NCBI GenBank assembly: GCA_027065245.1
Contig: JAMOOS010000053.1
Span: forward strand, 1 to 17,739
DNA: 17,739 bases
Direction: 5' to 3'
DNA from: Desulfuromonadaceae bacterium
Lineage (GTDB): Bacteria > Desulfobacterota > Desulfuromonadia > Desulfuromonadales > Desulfuromonadaceae
The first letter of the stretch is position 1; each line of letters starts with the position of its first letter. The position numbers were made by a program, and so were the translations under genes. Shown one piece after another: positions 1 through 7,382 of this stretch. The notes below the pieces were generated by a model. That model had not been told where the DNA came from. It saw only the letters and a list, made by a program, of their open reading frames with translations, and did no database searches.

Positions 1-1512
1 GGCGGCGTTGCCGTGACGCAGGCGTTGGCCGCGACCGATTTCAAACGGAGTGATGGCACCGATGTCGTGATCCTCCACCTGGGCGCGCGGATAACGGTAG
101 ACAAACGGGCCGGTGTGGTTGGCGGCGGTGAGCATGGCGCGACGCAGCTCGACGCCATCGCGCGGCACGGCGATGGTGATGTTGGGGATAGGGCGCAGGT
201 AGGAGAGATCGAACACGCCGTGGTGAGTGGGGCCGTCGGCGCCCACCAGCCCGCCGCGGTCAAGAGCGAAGGTTACCGGCAGGTTCTGCAGGCAGACATC
301 GTGCAAAACGTTGTCGTAAGCGCGCTGTAAAAAGGTGGAGTAGATGGCCACCACCGGGCGCAGGCCGCTGCAGGCCATGCCGGCCGCCATGGTTACCGCG
401 TGTTGCTCGGCAATGCCGACATCGAAAAAACGCTCAGGAAAGCGACGCGAAAATTCCACCAACCCGGTGCCGGTGCTCATAGCGGCGGTGATGGCGGTGA
501 TTTTTTCATCCTGCCGGGCCAGTTCACACAGATATTCGCCAAAAATGGCCGTGTAGCTGCGGCTGCTGCTGCCGCTGGCGGAAATGACTTTGCCGCTGTT
601 GCGCTCAAACGGTCCCACACCGTGAAACATGGACGGATTCTGTTCCGCTGGCGGATAACCCTTCCCTTTTTTGGTGATTACATGCACCAGCACCGGCCCT
701 TCGAGTCGGCTGACGCTGGTGAATGTTTCGATCAATTCACTTATGTTGTGACCGTCGATGGGCCCGACATATTCTATGCCGAAGGCCTCAAACAGCATCC
801 CCGGCGTTACAAACGCCTTGAATGATTCCTCGGTTTTCTTCGCCAGCTGGATGAGATCCTTGCCGAAGCGCGGTACGTTGTTGAGGAAATTTTCCGTCTC
901 TTTTTTAAAACGCACAAACAGGCGCGAGGTCAACTGACGGCTTAAAAACGACGATAACGCGCCGACATTGGGAGAGATGGACATATCGTTGTCGTTGAGT
1001 ACAATCACCATATTGCGGTCGAGATGACCGGCGTGGTTGAGGGCCTCGTAAGCTATGCCGGCAGTGAGGGAGCCGTCGCCGATGACGGCGAATATCTTGT
1101 TGTTGCCTCCCAGACTGTCGCGTCCCACCGCCATGCCCAGTGCTGCTGAAATGGAGGTGCTGGAGTGGCCGACATCAAAGCAGTCGTGGACGCTCTCGCA
1201 GCGTTTGGGAAAACCGCTCACACCGTCGAGCTGGCGCAGGGTGGCGAAATTATCGCGCCGACCGGTGAGGATTTTATGGGCGTAAGCCTGGTGTCCTACA
1301 TCCCAGACAATTTTGTCGCTAGGCGAATTGAGCACGTGATGCAGGGCGATGGTCAACTCCACCACACCCAGAGAACTGGCCAGATGACCGCCGGTAGCGG
1401 CTACGGTGGTGATGATCTGCTCACGCAGCTCGGTGGCCAGTTGCTTCAGCTCGGCAGCGGTGAGGTTAGTCAGATCGCTTGGGGAGCGCAAATTGTTCAG
1501 CAGATTGCTCAT
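1..1512 (-). CDS. dxs: 1-deoxy-D-xylulose-5-phosphate synthase, C-terminus cut off by the window edge
   Basis: Thiamine-diphosphate enzyme that condenses pyruvate with glyceraldehyde 3-phosphate to DXP, the first step of the MEP isoprenoid pathway, in the cytosol. Reading leftward from ATG at 1512-1510, 504 codons stay open to the left edge; family members are about 620-640 residues, so the C-terminal part of the transketolase-C domain is missing. Visible signatures: GGHLASSLG near residues 41-49 (His43), the ThDP/metal motif GDGSLTAG at 145-152 followed by EALNHAG, the pyrimidine-domain motif DVGIAEQHA with the catalytic-type Glu369, and DRGGLVGADGPTHHG further on. The N-terminus matches the usual Dxs start, and the ATG lies 21 bp after the ispA stop with a GGGA-type ribosome site set rather far upstream. 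It is co-directional with ispA, so it is probably in the same transcript. The identification is secure; only the missing end is unknown. Confidence 0.96.
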   Translation of the reverse strand, partial: MSNLLNNLRSPSDLTNLTAAELKQLATELREQIITTVAATGGHLASSLGVVELTIALHHVLNSPSDKIVWDVGHQAYAHKILTGRRDNFATLRQLDGVSGFPKRCESVHDCFDVGHSSTSISAALGMAVGRDSLGGNNKIFAVIGDGSLTAGIAYEALNHAGHLDRNMVIVLNDNDMSISPNVGALSSFLSRQLTSRLFVRFKKETENFLNNVPRFGKDLIQLAKKTEESFKAFVTPGMLFEAFGIEYVGPIDGHNISELIETFTSVSRLEGPVLVHVITKKGKGYPPAEQNPSMFHGVGPFERNSGKVISASGSSSRSYTAIFGEYLCELARQDEKITAITAAMSTGTGLVEFSRRFPERFFDVGIAEQHAVTMAAGMACSGLRPVVAIYSTFLQRAYDNVLHDVCLQNLPVTFALDRGGLVGADGPTHHGVFDLSYLRPIPNITIAVPRDGVELRRAMLTAANHTGPFVYRYPRAQVEDHDIGAITPFEIGRGQRLRHGNAA

Positions 1513-1533
1513 AACAGGTGGTTGATCCCTTTT

Positions 1534-2430
1534 CTAACTCGATCTGGTGATGATGTATGCCGACATCTGCCGCAGCGCTGTGGCGCTGTCGCCAAACGGT
1601 TCCAGCGCCGCCAGTGCCTGCTGGTGCAGTTGCTCCATCTGGCGGCGAGCCGCTTTAATGCCTGCCACCGCCGGCCAAGTAGCTTTGCCGCGTTCAGCGT
1701 CACTGCCGATATCCTTGCCCAGTTGCTGCTGGTCGCCGACAATATCCAGTATATCATCAGCAATCTGAAACGCCAGCCCGGCGGCGCGACCGAATTGACA
1801 CAGCCGATTGTAGCTGGCGGCGTCAGCAGCGCCGAGCAGGGCGCCGCACTCAATGCTGGCGCGGATAAGGGCGCCGGTTTTATGGTTGTGGATGTACTCT
1901 ACCGTTGCCAGATCGACGCTGGTGCCTTCGGCCTGCATATCCACTACCTGGCCGCCAACCATTCCCGCCGCTCCGGCGGCAGCGGCTATTATGGCGCATA
2001 CCCGCTGTTGGGTGGCGCATTCCAGTTGCGGCTGCGGCTGCGCTAGGGTGATAAACGCCTGGGTAAGCAGAGCGTCGCCGGCCAGTATCGCCAGTGCTTC
2101 GCCGAATACCTTGTGATTGGTGGCCACGCCACGGCGGAAATCGTCGTCATCCATGGCGGGCAGATCGTCGTGGATAAGTGAATAGGTGTGAATCATCTCC
2201 ATGGCGCAGGCGGCGGGCATGGCGTTGTTGTCGTCGCCGCCTACGCAGGTGCATGCCGCCAGCATCAACAATGGACGCAGCCGTTTGCCGCCAGCAAAGA
2301 CGGAATAGTGCATGGCCTCGTGCAGCCGTTGCGGTTTTTCTCCTTTGGCGGGAAGATACTCGCTCAACGCACTGTCTACCCGTTGCCGCTGCTGGTGCAT
2401 GTATGTATGCAAATCTGTATGTAAATCCAT
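1534..2430 (-). CDS. ispA: Polyprenyl (farnesyl/geranylgeranyl) diphosphate synthase, IspA type
   Basis: Cytosolic trans-prenyltransferase that condenses IPP with allylic diphosphates to give farnesyl (possibly geranylgeranyl) diphosphate for quinone, undecaprenyl and other lipid synthesis. The protein has 298 residues, normal for the family. Motifs: GGKRLRP at 47-53 (IPP binding), first Asp-rich motif DDLPAMD at 88-94, KTGAL at 184-188, and second Asp-rich motif DDILD at 225-229. The residues just before the first Asp-rich motif (HTYSLIH) resemble E. coli IspA, with Tyr five residues upstream, which favours a C15 product; this is inference. It sits 21 bp before dxs, a pairing that puts two isoprenoid steps in one unit. 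The first ATG has only a weak AGG-type ribosome site; Met11 is an alternative with no better signal. A 162-bp spacer upstream separates it from xseB and may carry its own promoter. Confidence 0.95.
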   Translation of the reverse strand: MDLHTDLHTYMHQQRQRVDSALSEYLPAKGEKPQRLHEAMHYSVFAGGKRLRPLLMLAACTCVGGDDNNAMPAACAMEMIHTYSLIHDDLPAMDDDDFRRGVATNHKVFGEALAILAGDALLTQAFITLAQPQPQLECATQQRVCAIIAAAAGAAGMVGGQVVDMQAEGTSVDLATVEYIHNHKTGALIRASIECGALLGAADAASYNRLCQFGRAAGLAFQIADDILDIVGDQQQLGKDIGSDAERGKATWPAVAGIKAARRQMEQLHQQALAALEPFGDSATALRQMSAYIITRSS

Positions 2431-2453
2431 AATATGTCTGCCTGGTCGCAGTT

Positions 2454-2482
2454 AATATAATAGTTATGATGGTCGTGCAAAA
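2454..2482 (-). promoter_or_regulatory. Possible promoter for ispA-dxs
   Basis: On the minus strand a TATATT (plus-strand complement at 2454-2459) is preceded by 17 bp and TTTTGC (2477-2482), about 25 bp upstream of the ispA ATG in an AT-rich patch. The -35 match is poor, so this is only a candidate. Confidence 0.25.
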
Positions 2483-2501
2483 ACAAACAAGAAGGCAGAA
2501 A

Positions 2502-2565
2502 TGTTCAAAGGAGCAGGCATACATGTAGTATGTCAAGTTTTTGAACAAACGCCTGCAACGCAGGT
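2502..2565. repeat. Nested inverted repeats in the xseB-ispA spacer
   Basis: An 8-bp perfect inverted repeat TGTTCAAA (2502-2509) / TTTGAACA (2540-2547) encloses a smaller stem CATAC/GTATG around TACATGTA. Overlapping it, GCAGGC (2513-2518) can pair with GCCTGC (2551-2556), and that same GCCTGC can instead pair with GCAGGT (2560-2565) as a tight hairpin with a 3-nt loop. The pairings are mutually exclusive. No T-run follows on either strand, so it is not a simple terminator. It could be an operator, a leader-RNA switch or an RNA-processing site; the function is unknown. Confidence 0.5.
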
Positions 2566-2592
2566 GGGCGGATTTTTTGCGCCGCCATCGGG

Positions 2593-2823
2593 TTATTGCG
2601 GCAGATGCAGTGCGCTGGTGGTAATGTCGCCGGCGCTGTTTGTCATCAGCCGTTCCACCTTGTTTTCCACCTGGGTCAGCGCTTTGCGGCAGCGCTGCAC
2701 GTTTTTTACGCCGCGCTCAAACAGCCGCAACGCCTCGTCTATGGGCAAATCTCCCTGTTCCAGCCTGTCAGCGCATTCCTCCAGTTCGGCAAGAGCCTGT
2801 TCAAATGTAGGACTTTTGGCCAT
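2593..2823 (-). CDS. xseB: Exodeoxyribonuclease VII small subunit
   Basis: Small subunit of exonuclease VII, which with several copies of XseB per XseA degrades single-stranded DNA from both ends to acid-soluble oligonucleotides. The 76-residue protein is typical in size and is predicted to be a helical hairpin: FEQALAELEE at 7-16 and the family signature LEQGDLPIDEAL at 21-32, then LFERGVK and a final helix up to about residue 59. The start ATG has GGAG about 10 nt upstream. It follows xseA by 91 bp, more than the overlap or short gap often seen between these genes, and a sigma70-like promoter can be read in that gap. This arrangement would let xseB be made in excess of xseA, fitting the subunit ratio, though that is inference. 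Confidence 0.94.
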   Translation of the reverse strand: MAKSPTFEQALAELEECADRLEQGDLPIDEALRLFERGVKNVQRCRKALTQVENKVERLMTNSAGDITTSALHLPQ

Positions 2824-2874
2824 TTTCAGTTCGCTCCGATTGAGTAGAATTGGCGAGGATAAGGCAACCGTTCA

Positions 2875-2902
2875 ATTATCACGCCTGTTGCGCAATGGTC
2901 AA
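2875..2902 (-). promoter_or_regulatory. Sigma70-like promoter upstream of xseB
   Basis: The minus strand reads TTGACC (plus complement 2897-2902), 16 bp, then GATAAT (2875-2880): five of six consensus bases in each hexamer. Transcription would start near 2868 and give a leader of about 45 nt before the xseB ATG. It is the best promoter-like match I found in the window. Confidence 0.45.
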
Positions 2903-2914
2903 GCAAGTTCGCCG

Positions 2915-4120
2915 TTAATCTGCCTGCTCGATGATGGCTTTGGCGCTGCCATGGTAAAAACGGATGGTTATCTTGTCGTCCGGTTGCAGCTGGGTGCTGG
3001 CGGTTATCAGTTGTGGCGGTGTGCCGCTGCGGGTGACGACGGCAAAGCCGCGCTGCAGCGTATGCAGTGGTGACAATGCTTCCAGCTTGCCCTCTAGACG
3101 GCGTAGTTGCTGTTGTGCGCCGGTGAGATTGACAGCCATGGCGTGATGCAGGCGACGGTAGCTGTTCTCCAGCCGCTGGCGCTCAAATTGCAGCAGTTGT
3201 TGCGGTGTGCGCAGACGGCGCGCCAGATATTCGACACGGTTGGCGGCGGCGGTGATGATGGCATGCATGCGCCGGTGCAGGCGCTGAGTGAGTTGGTCGA
3301 GGTATTGCTCCAGATCACGGCGGTTTTTTACCACCAGTTCGGCGGCGGCGCTGGGGGTGGGGGCGCGCAGATCGGCGACAAAATCGGCAATGGTTACATC
3401 GGTTTCGTGGCCGACGGCGGAGATTACCGGGATGGTGGAGGCGAAGATGGCGTGCGCCACCTCTGCGCTGTTAAACGCCTGTAGATCCTCCAACGAGCCG
3501 CCGCCGCGACCGACGATAAGCACATCGGCGCGGGCGTGGCGGTTGAATTCGGCAATGGCGGCGGCAATTTCGGCGGCGGCCTGTTCTCCCTGCACCAGTA
3601 CCGGGCGCAAAATGATACGGATGCCGCTGGCGCGGCGGTTGAGGACGTTAATAATATCGTGGATGGCGGCACCTGCGGCTGAGGTTACCACGCCGATAAT
3701 CTGTGGATGTTCCGGCAGTGGCTGCTTGTGGCGCTGATCGAACAGTCCCTGTTTATCCAGTTGTTGTTTCAGTTGCTCAAAAGCCAGTTGCAGATTGCCG
3801 CGCCCTTCGGCTTCGAGCCATTCGCACACCAGTTGCAGATCACCGCGTGGGCGATACACCTGTACGGCGGCGGTGCAGATAACCTGGATGCCGTTTTCCG
3901 GTGTAAAGGCGATACGGCGGTTGTGGCTGCGGAACATGGCGCAGCGAACCTGGCTGTTATCATCCTTGAGGGTAAAATACCAGTGGCCGGAACGAGCGGC
4001 GGTAAAATTGGAGATCTCGCCGCGTACCGCCACGCGGACAAAGTTATCCTCTAAAGTGGCGGCAATGAGTTCGTTAAGGGTGCTTACGCTGATGACATCG
4101 GGTAATGACTGACTGAACAT
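2915..4120 (-). CDS. xseA: Exodeoxyribonuclease VII large (catalytic) subunit
   Basis: Catalytic subunit of exonuclease VII, a cytosolic single-strand DNA nuclease involved in repair and in clearing aberrant DNA. Of 401 residues, about 1-105 form the OB-fold (tRNA_anti-type) single-strand-binding domain with the GEISNFT...GHWYFTLKD pattern. The nuclease domain follows, with TSAAGAAIHD at 146-155, GRGGGSLEDL at 204-213, VGHETD at 236-241 and VADLRAPTPSAAAE at 248-261. A coiled-coil region (about 262-345) follows, where XseB binds in characterised enzymes. The length is at the short end for the family (E. coli about 456). The start ATG has AGGGA 8 nt upstream, and this site lies in the 17-bp gap after the yibQ stop, so the two genes are probably translated from one message. 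Confidence 0.96.
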   Translation of the reverse strand: MFSQSLPDVISVSTLNELIAATLEDNFVRVAVRGEISNFTAARSGHWYFTLKDDNSQVRCAMFRSHNRRIAFTPENGIQVICTAAVQVYRPRGDLQLVCEWLEAEGRGNLQLAFEQLKQQLDKQGLFDQRHKQPLPEHPQIIGVVTSAAGAAIHDIINVLNRRASGIRIILRPVLVQGEQAAAEIAAAIAEFNRHARADVLIVGRGGGSLEDLQAFNSAEVAHAIFASTIPVISAVGHETDVTIADFVADLRAPTPSAAAELVVKNRRDLEQYLDQLTQRLHRRMHAIITAAANRVEYLARRLRTPQQLLQFERQRLENSYRRLHHAMAVNLTGAQQQLRRLEGKLEALSPLHTLQRGFAVVTRSGTPPQLITASTQLQPDDKITIRFYHGSAKAIIEQAD

Positions 4121-4137
4121 GGCATTAGTCCCTGGTG

Positions 4138-5148
4138 TCAGTACAACAATTGTTGTACCGGCACAATCTCTACCCCCAGCTGCTCAAGTTGCGGCAGGAA
4201 CTCACGCAGGGCGGTTATGGTCTGCGGATATGGATGGCAGATGCCGATGGCGCTGCCGCGTTGCCGGGCCAGGTGCGCCAGTTGATACAGCTGCGCCAGA
4301 ATTTTATCGCTGTCGCGCTCGTTATCGAGAAACATATCGCGTACCGCTGTTGGCACCCCCAACCGCCTGGCCTCTTGCGCCGCTACCGATTCGGCAAAGG
4401 TGCGGCTGTCAACAAAGAACAGCCCGGCTTTTTTCAGCTCCATTAGTACCAGATCCATCTGGTGAACGTGGCGGGTAAATTCCGAACCCATGTGGTTGTT
4501 GCCGCCGACAGCGTAGGGCAATGAGGCGATAATTGTGCGGATACGGGCGGTAATCTCGGCGTCGCTGCGCTGCCAGAACAACCCCAGATGGCCGGGATTG
4601 TTGCGCGGGTAGTTGATCGGCTCCATGGGGATGTGGATCATAATTTCGCGGCCAAGATCATGAGCCATCAGCATCAGTTTGGTAGAGTAGCGCTCATCGG
4701 GGAAAATCGATACCGTGATGGGTGGTTCCAGTTGTATTGCCGCGCTGCCGGTGGTGAGATTGAGACCGATATCGTCCATGATGATGGCGATCCGTTTGCC
4801 TGCGGCAGGCGATGGCGGCGGAGTGATCGGCGGCGTGACGGCTGGCGGTGTGACCGCCGGGATTGGCGGTGGTTCAACCGGAGTGGGCACGGTAACCGGC
4901 GCCGACGGTGCAGTTACCGGCTGATGGCTGACTGTCACTGGCTGCTGGTGCGGCAGTGGCCAATGCAGGACGATAAATAGTCCGGCGACGATGGTGCCTA
5001 GCAGAAAACACCCAGCCAGAATGGCCAGGTTGGTCTGTTGTTTGCGTAGCTGCCGCTCTTTGCTGCGTGGCGCTTTGGTTGTTTTACGGGCCCTTTTTTT
5101 CGTCCCCGTTTTTTTTCCTTTAGCGTTGTCTTTTTTCGTATCGGCCAT
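4138..5148 (-). CDS. yibQ: Divergent polysaccharide deacetylase family protein, YibQ type, membrane-anchored
   Basis: 336 residues. Order of parts: a very basic N-terminus rich in Lys/Arg (1-36), one membrane helix (about 41-62), a Pro/Val/Thr-rich linker (about 65-115) with VTPP-like repeats, and a NodB-like fold (119-336) of the 'divergent polysaccharide deacetylase' family. This topology places the domain in the periplasm. Conserved motifs visible: IIMDDIG at 122-128, IHIPMEP at 171-177, NNHMGS at 217-222, VDSRT at 246-250, FLDN at 273-276 and GICHP at 302-306. The acidic pair, the HxP motif and the later His are compatible with a metal-dependent deacetylase, but the substrate and activity of this family are not established. 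It follows envC, as yibQ does in E. coli, supporting a link to peptidoglycan at division. The ribosome site is weak; the first ATG is the only reasonable start. Runs of 6, 8 and 7 A occur within the first 22 codons. Confidence 0.88.
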   Translation of the reverse strand: MADTKKDNAKGKKTGTKKRARKTTKAPRSKERQLRKQQTNLAILAGCFLLGTIVAGLFIVLHWPLPHQQPVTVSHQPVTAPSAPVTVPTPVEPPPIPAVTPPAVTPPITPPPSPAAGKRIAIIMDDIGLNLTTGSAAIQLEPPITVSIFPDERYSTKLMLMAHDLGREIMIHIPMEPINYPRNNPGHLGLFWQRSDAEITARIRTIIASLPYAVGGNNHMGSEFTRHVHQMDLVLMELKKAGLFFVDSRTFAESVAAQEARRLGVPTAVRDMFLDNERDSDKILAQLYQLAHLARQRGSAIGICHPYPQTITALREFLPQLEQLGVEIVPVQQLLY

Positions 5149-5307
5149 GGGCTGTTATATGTCCGTTTAATTCAGGCAGATGTCAGATATGTCCCCGTGT
5201 CGGGGGTACAGGTGGCGCAGCTGCAACATTATTGCCTGTCCCTTTTGCTGCGCTGCGAAGACGCATTATCTGCGTCATGGCGGGGCATGACAACATTTTT
5301 TATCCGT
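5149..5307 (-). other. 159-bp spacer between envC and yibQ
   Basis: No gene is seen here. It holds two short stem-loops: GACGCA/TGCGTC with a 5-nt loop near 5259-5275, and CCCCG/CGGGG with a 3-nt loop near 5193-5205. Neither is followed by a T-run. A weak promoter-like TGACAT, 18 bp, CATATA precedes yibQ closely. In relatives I recall a carboxyl-terminal processing protease gene at this place; no remnant is recognisable. Confidence 0.4.
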
Positions 5308-6486
5308 CTAGTGCCTTTTTTGCAGCCAGTCGTGGGGATTAAGCGGTGTGCCGGAATGGCGCAGTTCAAAGTAGTAGCTGTCTTTGCCTTCGTAACCGGA
5401 AGTTGAAATAACCTCTCCCTGCTTGACGATGGTTCCCACCGGCTTGTCCAGATATGCCACCTGGGCATACAGACTGAAGTACTTGGCGCCGTGGTCGATG
5501 ATGATCAGGTTGCCGAATCCTTTGAACGGTGCCGCAAAGGCGACGCGTCCGGCGGCTATGGCTCTGATGTCGGTGCCGGGTACGGCGACGATCTCCACGC
5601 CGTTACGCTTGATAATGCTGCCGGTACGACTGTCGCTGCCGGTGCCGAAATCACGCCGGATGGCACCGGATGACGGCCACGGCAGCTTGCCCTGCAAGCT
5701 GATAAACGGTGTGCCGTCGGCGACAAAGGTTGCCTTACGCTGCTGGTGCAGGCGTTGTACCAATGCCTGCAGTTTTTGCGAGCGCTCTTTGAGTAACCGC
5801 AGCGTTTTTTTCAGCCGCCTGGCGTCGGAGCGGATTTTTGCCACCAACTGGCGGCGCTGGCGTTTGTTGCGCAGTAGCTGCTCTTTTTTCTGTTTCTGTT
5901 TCTGCAGCAGGGCCTCTTTTTGTTCCAATTGCTGCTGCAGCTCTTTGCGTACGCTGCCAAGGCGCGCCATCTGCTCGCGGTAACTGTGCAGCAGCTGGCG
6001 GTCGTGGCTGGCAATAATACTGAGAAATTGAACGTTTTCGGTTAGTTCAAGTGGTGTTTCGGTAGAAAAAATCAGCTTGAGAGAGCAGATGTCGCCGCTG
6101 GTATATAGCGCTTTGAGACGCTTTTCTACATCCTTTTGCGAGCGCGCCAGAATTGCCTGGTAACGCTGTATCCGTTGTTGCAGTTCGTTGATATTGTGTC
6201 GCGCCTGCTCCAGTTGTTGTTGCTGCTGCCTGAGTTTGTTGTTGCTGCTGGCGATTGCCTGTTCCAGCTTGGAAAGCTGCTTCACCGCGCTCTGTTCCGC
6301 CTGTTGTTTCTGCTGCAGGGCACCGCTGGTTTTTTCAATCTGTTGTTTTACCTGCACCAAAGTGTTCCTCTTGCTGTCCAGTTCGCTGGCAGATGCCGTG
6401 AGCGCACCACCGCTTAGAGCCGTTGCGAGTAACCAGACTGTGAGGACGGCATTGAGATGGATGAAAATACGCTTATGCATGTTCAT
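5308..6486 (-). CDS. envC: EnvC-like murein hydrolase activator (coiled coil plus degenerate LytM/M23 domain)
   Basis: Periplasmic factor expected to be held by FtsX and to activate N-acetylmuramoyl-L-alanine amidases at the septum. Of 392 residues: signal peptide 1-33 (hydrophobic 11-29, likely cut after ALTASA); long Gln/Lys-rich coiled coils at about 37-120 and 160-250; LytM domain at about 265-390. The domain fold is clear (GTDIRAIAAGRV, GFGNLIIIDHG, NPHDWL), but the zinc ligands are gone: the usual HxGxD motif is K/R-N-G-V-E (293-298), the usual YAHL is YAQV (340-343), and the usual HLHFE is SYYFE (370-374). E. coli EnvC is degenerate at the same places, so it should be non-enzymatic. 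The ATG overlaps the ftsX stop by one base (TAATG), implying translational coupling; a second Met at codon 3 is an alternative start. It is named for architecture and context, as sequence outside the LytM domain is poorly conserved in this family. Confidence 0.87.
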   Translation of the reverse strand: MNMHKRIFIHLNAVLTVWLLATALSGGALTASASELDSKRNTLVQVKQQIEKTSGALQQKQQAEQSAVKQLSKLEQAIASSNNKLRQQQQQLEQARHNINELQQRIQRYQAILARSQKDVEKRLKALYTSGDICSLKLIFSTETPLELTENVQFLSIIASHDRQLLHSYREQMARLGSVRKELQQQLEQKEALLQKQKQKKEQLLRNKRQRRQLVAKIRSDARRLKKTLRLLKERSQKLQALVQRLHQQRKATFVADGTPFISLQGKLPWPSSGAIRRDFGTGSDSRTGSIIKRNGVEIVAVPGTDIRAIAAGRVAFAAPFKGFGNLIIIDHGAKYFSLYAQVAYLDKPVGTIVKQGEVISTSGYEGKDSYYFELRHSGTPLNPHDWLQKRH

Positions 6487-7379
6487 TACAACCGGACAAA
6501 TTTGCGCAATGGCAGCAGACTGGCGATAAACCCCAGAATCAATCCTAGCAGTACCATGCCCAACTGATAGCTAAGCGGCAGAAAATGGATGTTGGCGGCG
6601 GCGGTGGTGGTCAGCAGCGCTGTTAGCCCTTTTTTGAGAAAAAAGTAGTACAGCAGATGGCAGCCGCCCAGCGCCAGCAGTGCGCCGATGGCGCCTTGCA
6701 GAGCGCCCTCGGCCATAAACGGCGCTTTTATAAACATGGGCGTGGCACCGATGAGTCCCATAATCTCCAACTCTTCGCGGCGGGCGTAAATAGTGAGTTT
6801 GATGGTGTTGGAGATGATAAACAAGGTGGCAAAGATGAGAAAACCACCTGCCATGCTACCGATAAGACGTAACAGAAAGATGAAAGCGTCGTAGCGTTGC
6901 AGCCACTCCTGACCGTAGCGAAACTTATGGAAATTGTTGTTGCTTTTTAGCAGCTTGACCAGTTGCTCGGTACCGGCGCGCGAACGCGCCTGTTCGCTCA
7001 AACTGATCTCCAGCGCGGCCGGAAGTATCTCCGGCATCAATCCGTCGAGCAGGTCGGCGTTTTGCCCCAGCCGCTTGCGAAAACGCTCAAAAGCCTGCTG
7101 CTGGGAGATATAATGTACCTTTTCCACGTTGGGATAGTGCTCTATCTGGTCGATCCACTCCTTGAGCTTCTCCTCGCTAGGTACCTGGTCGATGTAAACC
7201 ACCACCTGAATATCGCGGCTCCACTCGCGTGCCAGATTCTGGATGTTCATCACGATCAGGCCAAAAAAAGCCAGCAGCATCAGGGCTACTGCCACGGTGC
7301 CGATGGTGGCGGTACACAGCAGTGGACTCTGACGCATGCTCAGCAGGGTGCGGCGGAAGAAATAGCGTATTTTTTCCAT
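6486..7379 (-). CDS. ftsX: Cell-division ABC transporter permease-like protein FtsX
   Basis: Inner-membrane partner of FtsE; the pair does not transport a solute but couples ATP hydrolysis at the division ring to periplasmic hydrolase activation. Of 297 residues: cytoplasmic basic N-terminus, membrane helix 1 (about 22-44), periplasmic loop (about 46-165, the site where EnvC-type proteins bind), helix 2 (about 168-190), the cytoplasmic coupling segment YARREELEIMGLIGAT (198-213), which is the FtsX signature, helix 3 (about 222-247) and helix 4 (about 272-290). The ATG is 3 bp after the ftsE stop, and its ribosome site AGAGGTG lies inside the end of ftsE. It overlaps envC by one base, so ftsE-ftsX-envC form a tight unit. 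Confidence 0.95.
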   Translation of the reverse strand: MEKIRYFFRRTLLSMRQSPLLCTATIGTVAVALMLLAFFGLIVMNIQNLAREWSRDIQVVVYIDQVPSEEKLKEWIDQIEHYPNVEKVHYISQQQAFERFRKRLGQNADLLDGLMPEILPAALEISLSEQARSRAGTEQLVKLLKSNNNFHKFRYGQEWLQRYDAFIFLLRLIGSMAGGFLIFATLFIISNTIKLTIYARREELEIMGLIGATPMFIKAPFMAEGALQGAIGALLALGGCHLLYYFFLKKGLTALLTTTAAANIHFLPLSYQLGMVLLGLILGFIASLLPLRKFVRL

Positions 7380-7382
7380 TGG

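Noticed and set aside
1165..2046. 293-codon plus-strand ORF antisense to dxs and ispA
   Set aside because: It overlaps two genes whose minus-strand products carry complete family motifs; the antisense product shows no recognisable domain. It is a shadow of biased codon use.
2147..2548. 133-codon minus-strand ORF starting in the xseB-ispA spacer
   Set aside because: It runs out of frame into ispA, has an Arg/Ala-rich composition typical of frame shadows, and has no convincing domain.
5193..5275. Rho-independent terminator after envC
   Set aside because: Two small stems exist but neither has a following T-run on either strand.
5308..6486. Active M23 metallopeptidase
   Set aside because: The His and Asp residues expected to bind zinc are replaced, so an EnvC-like activator role fits better.
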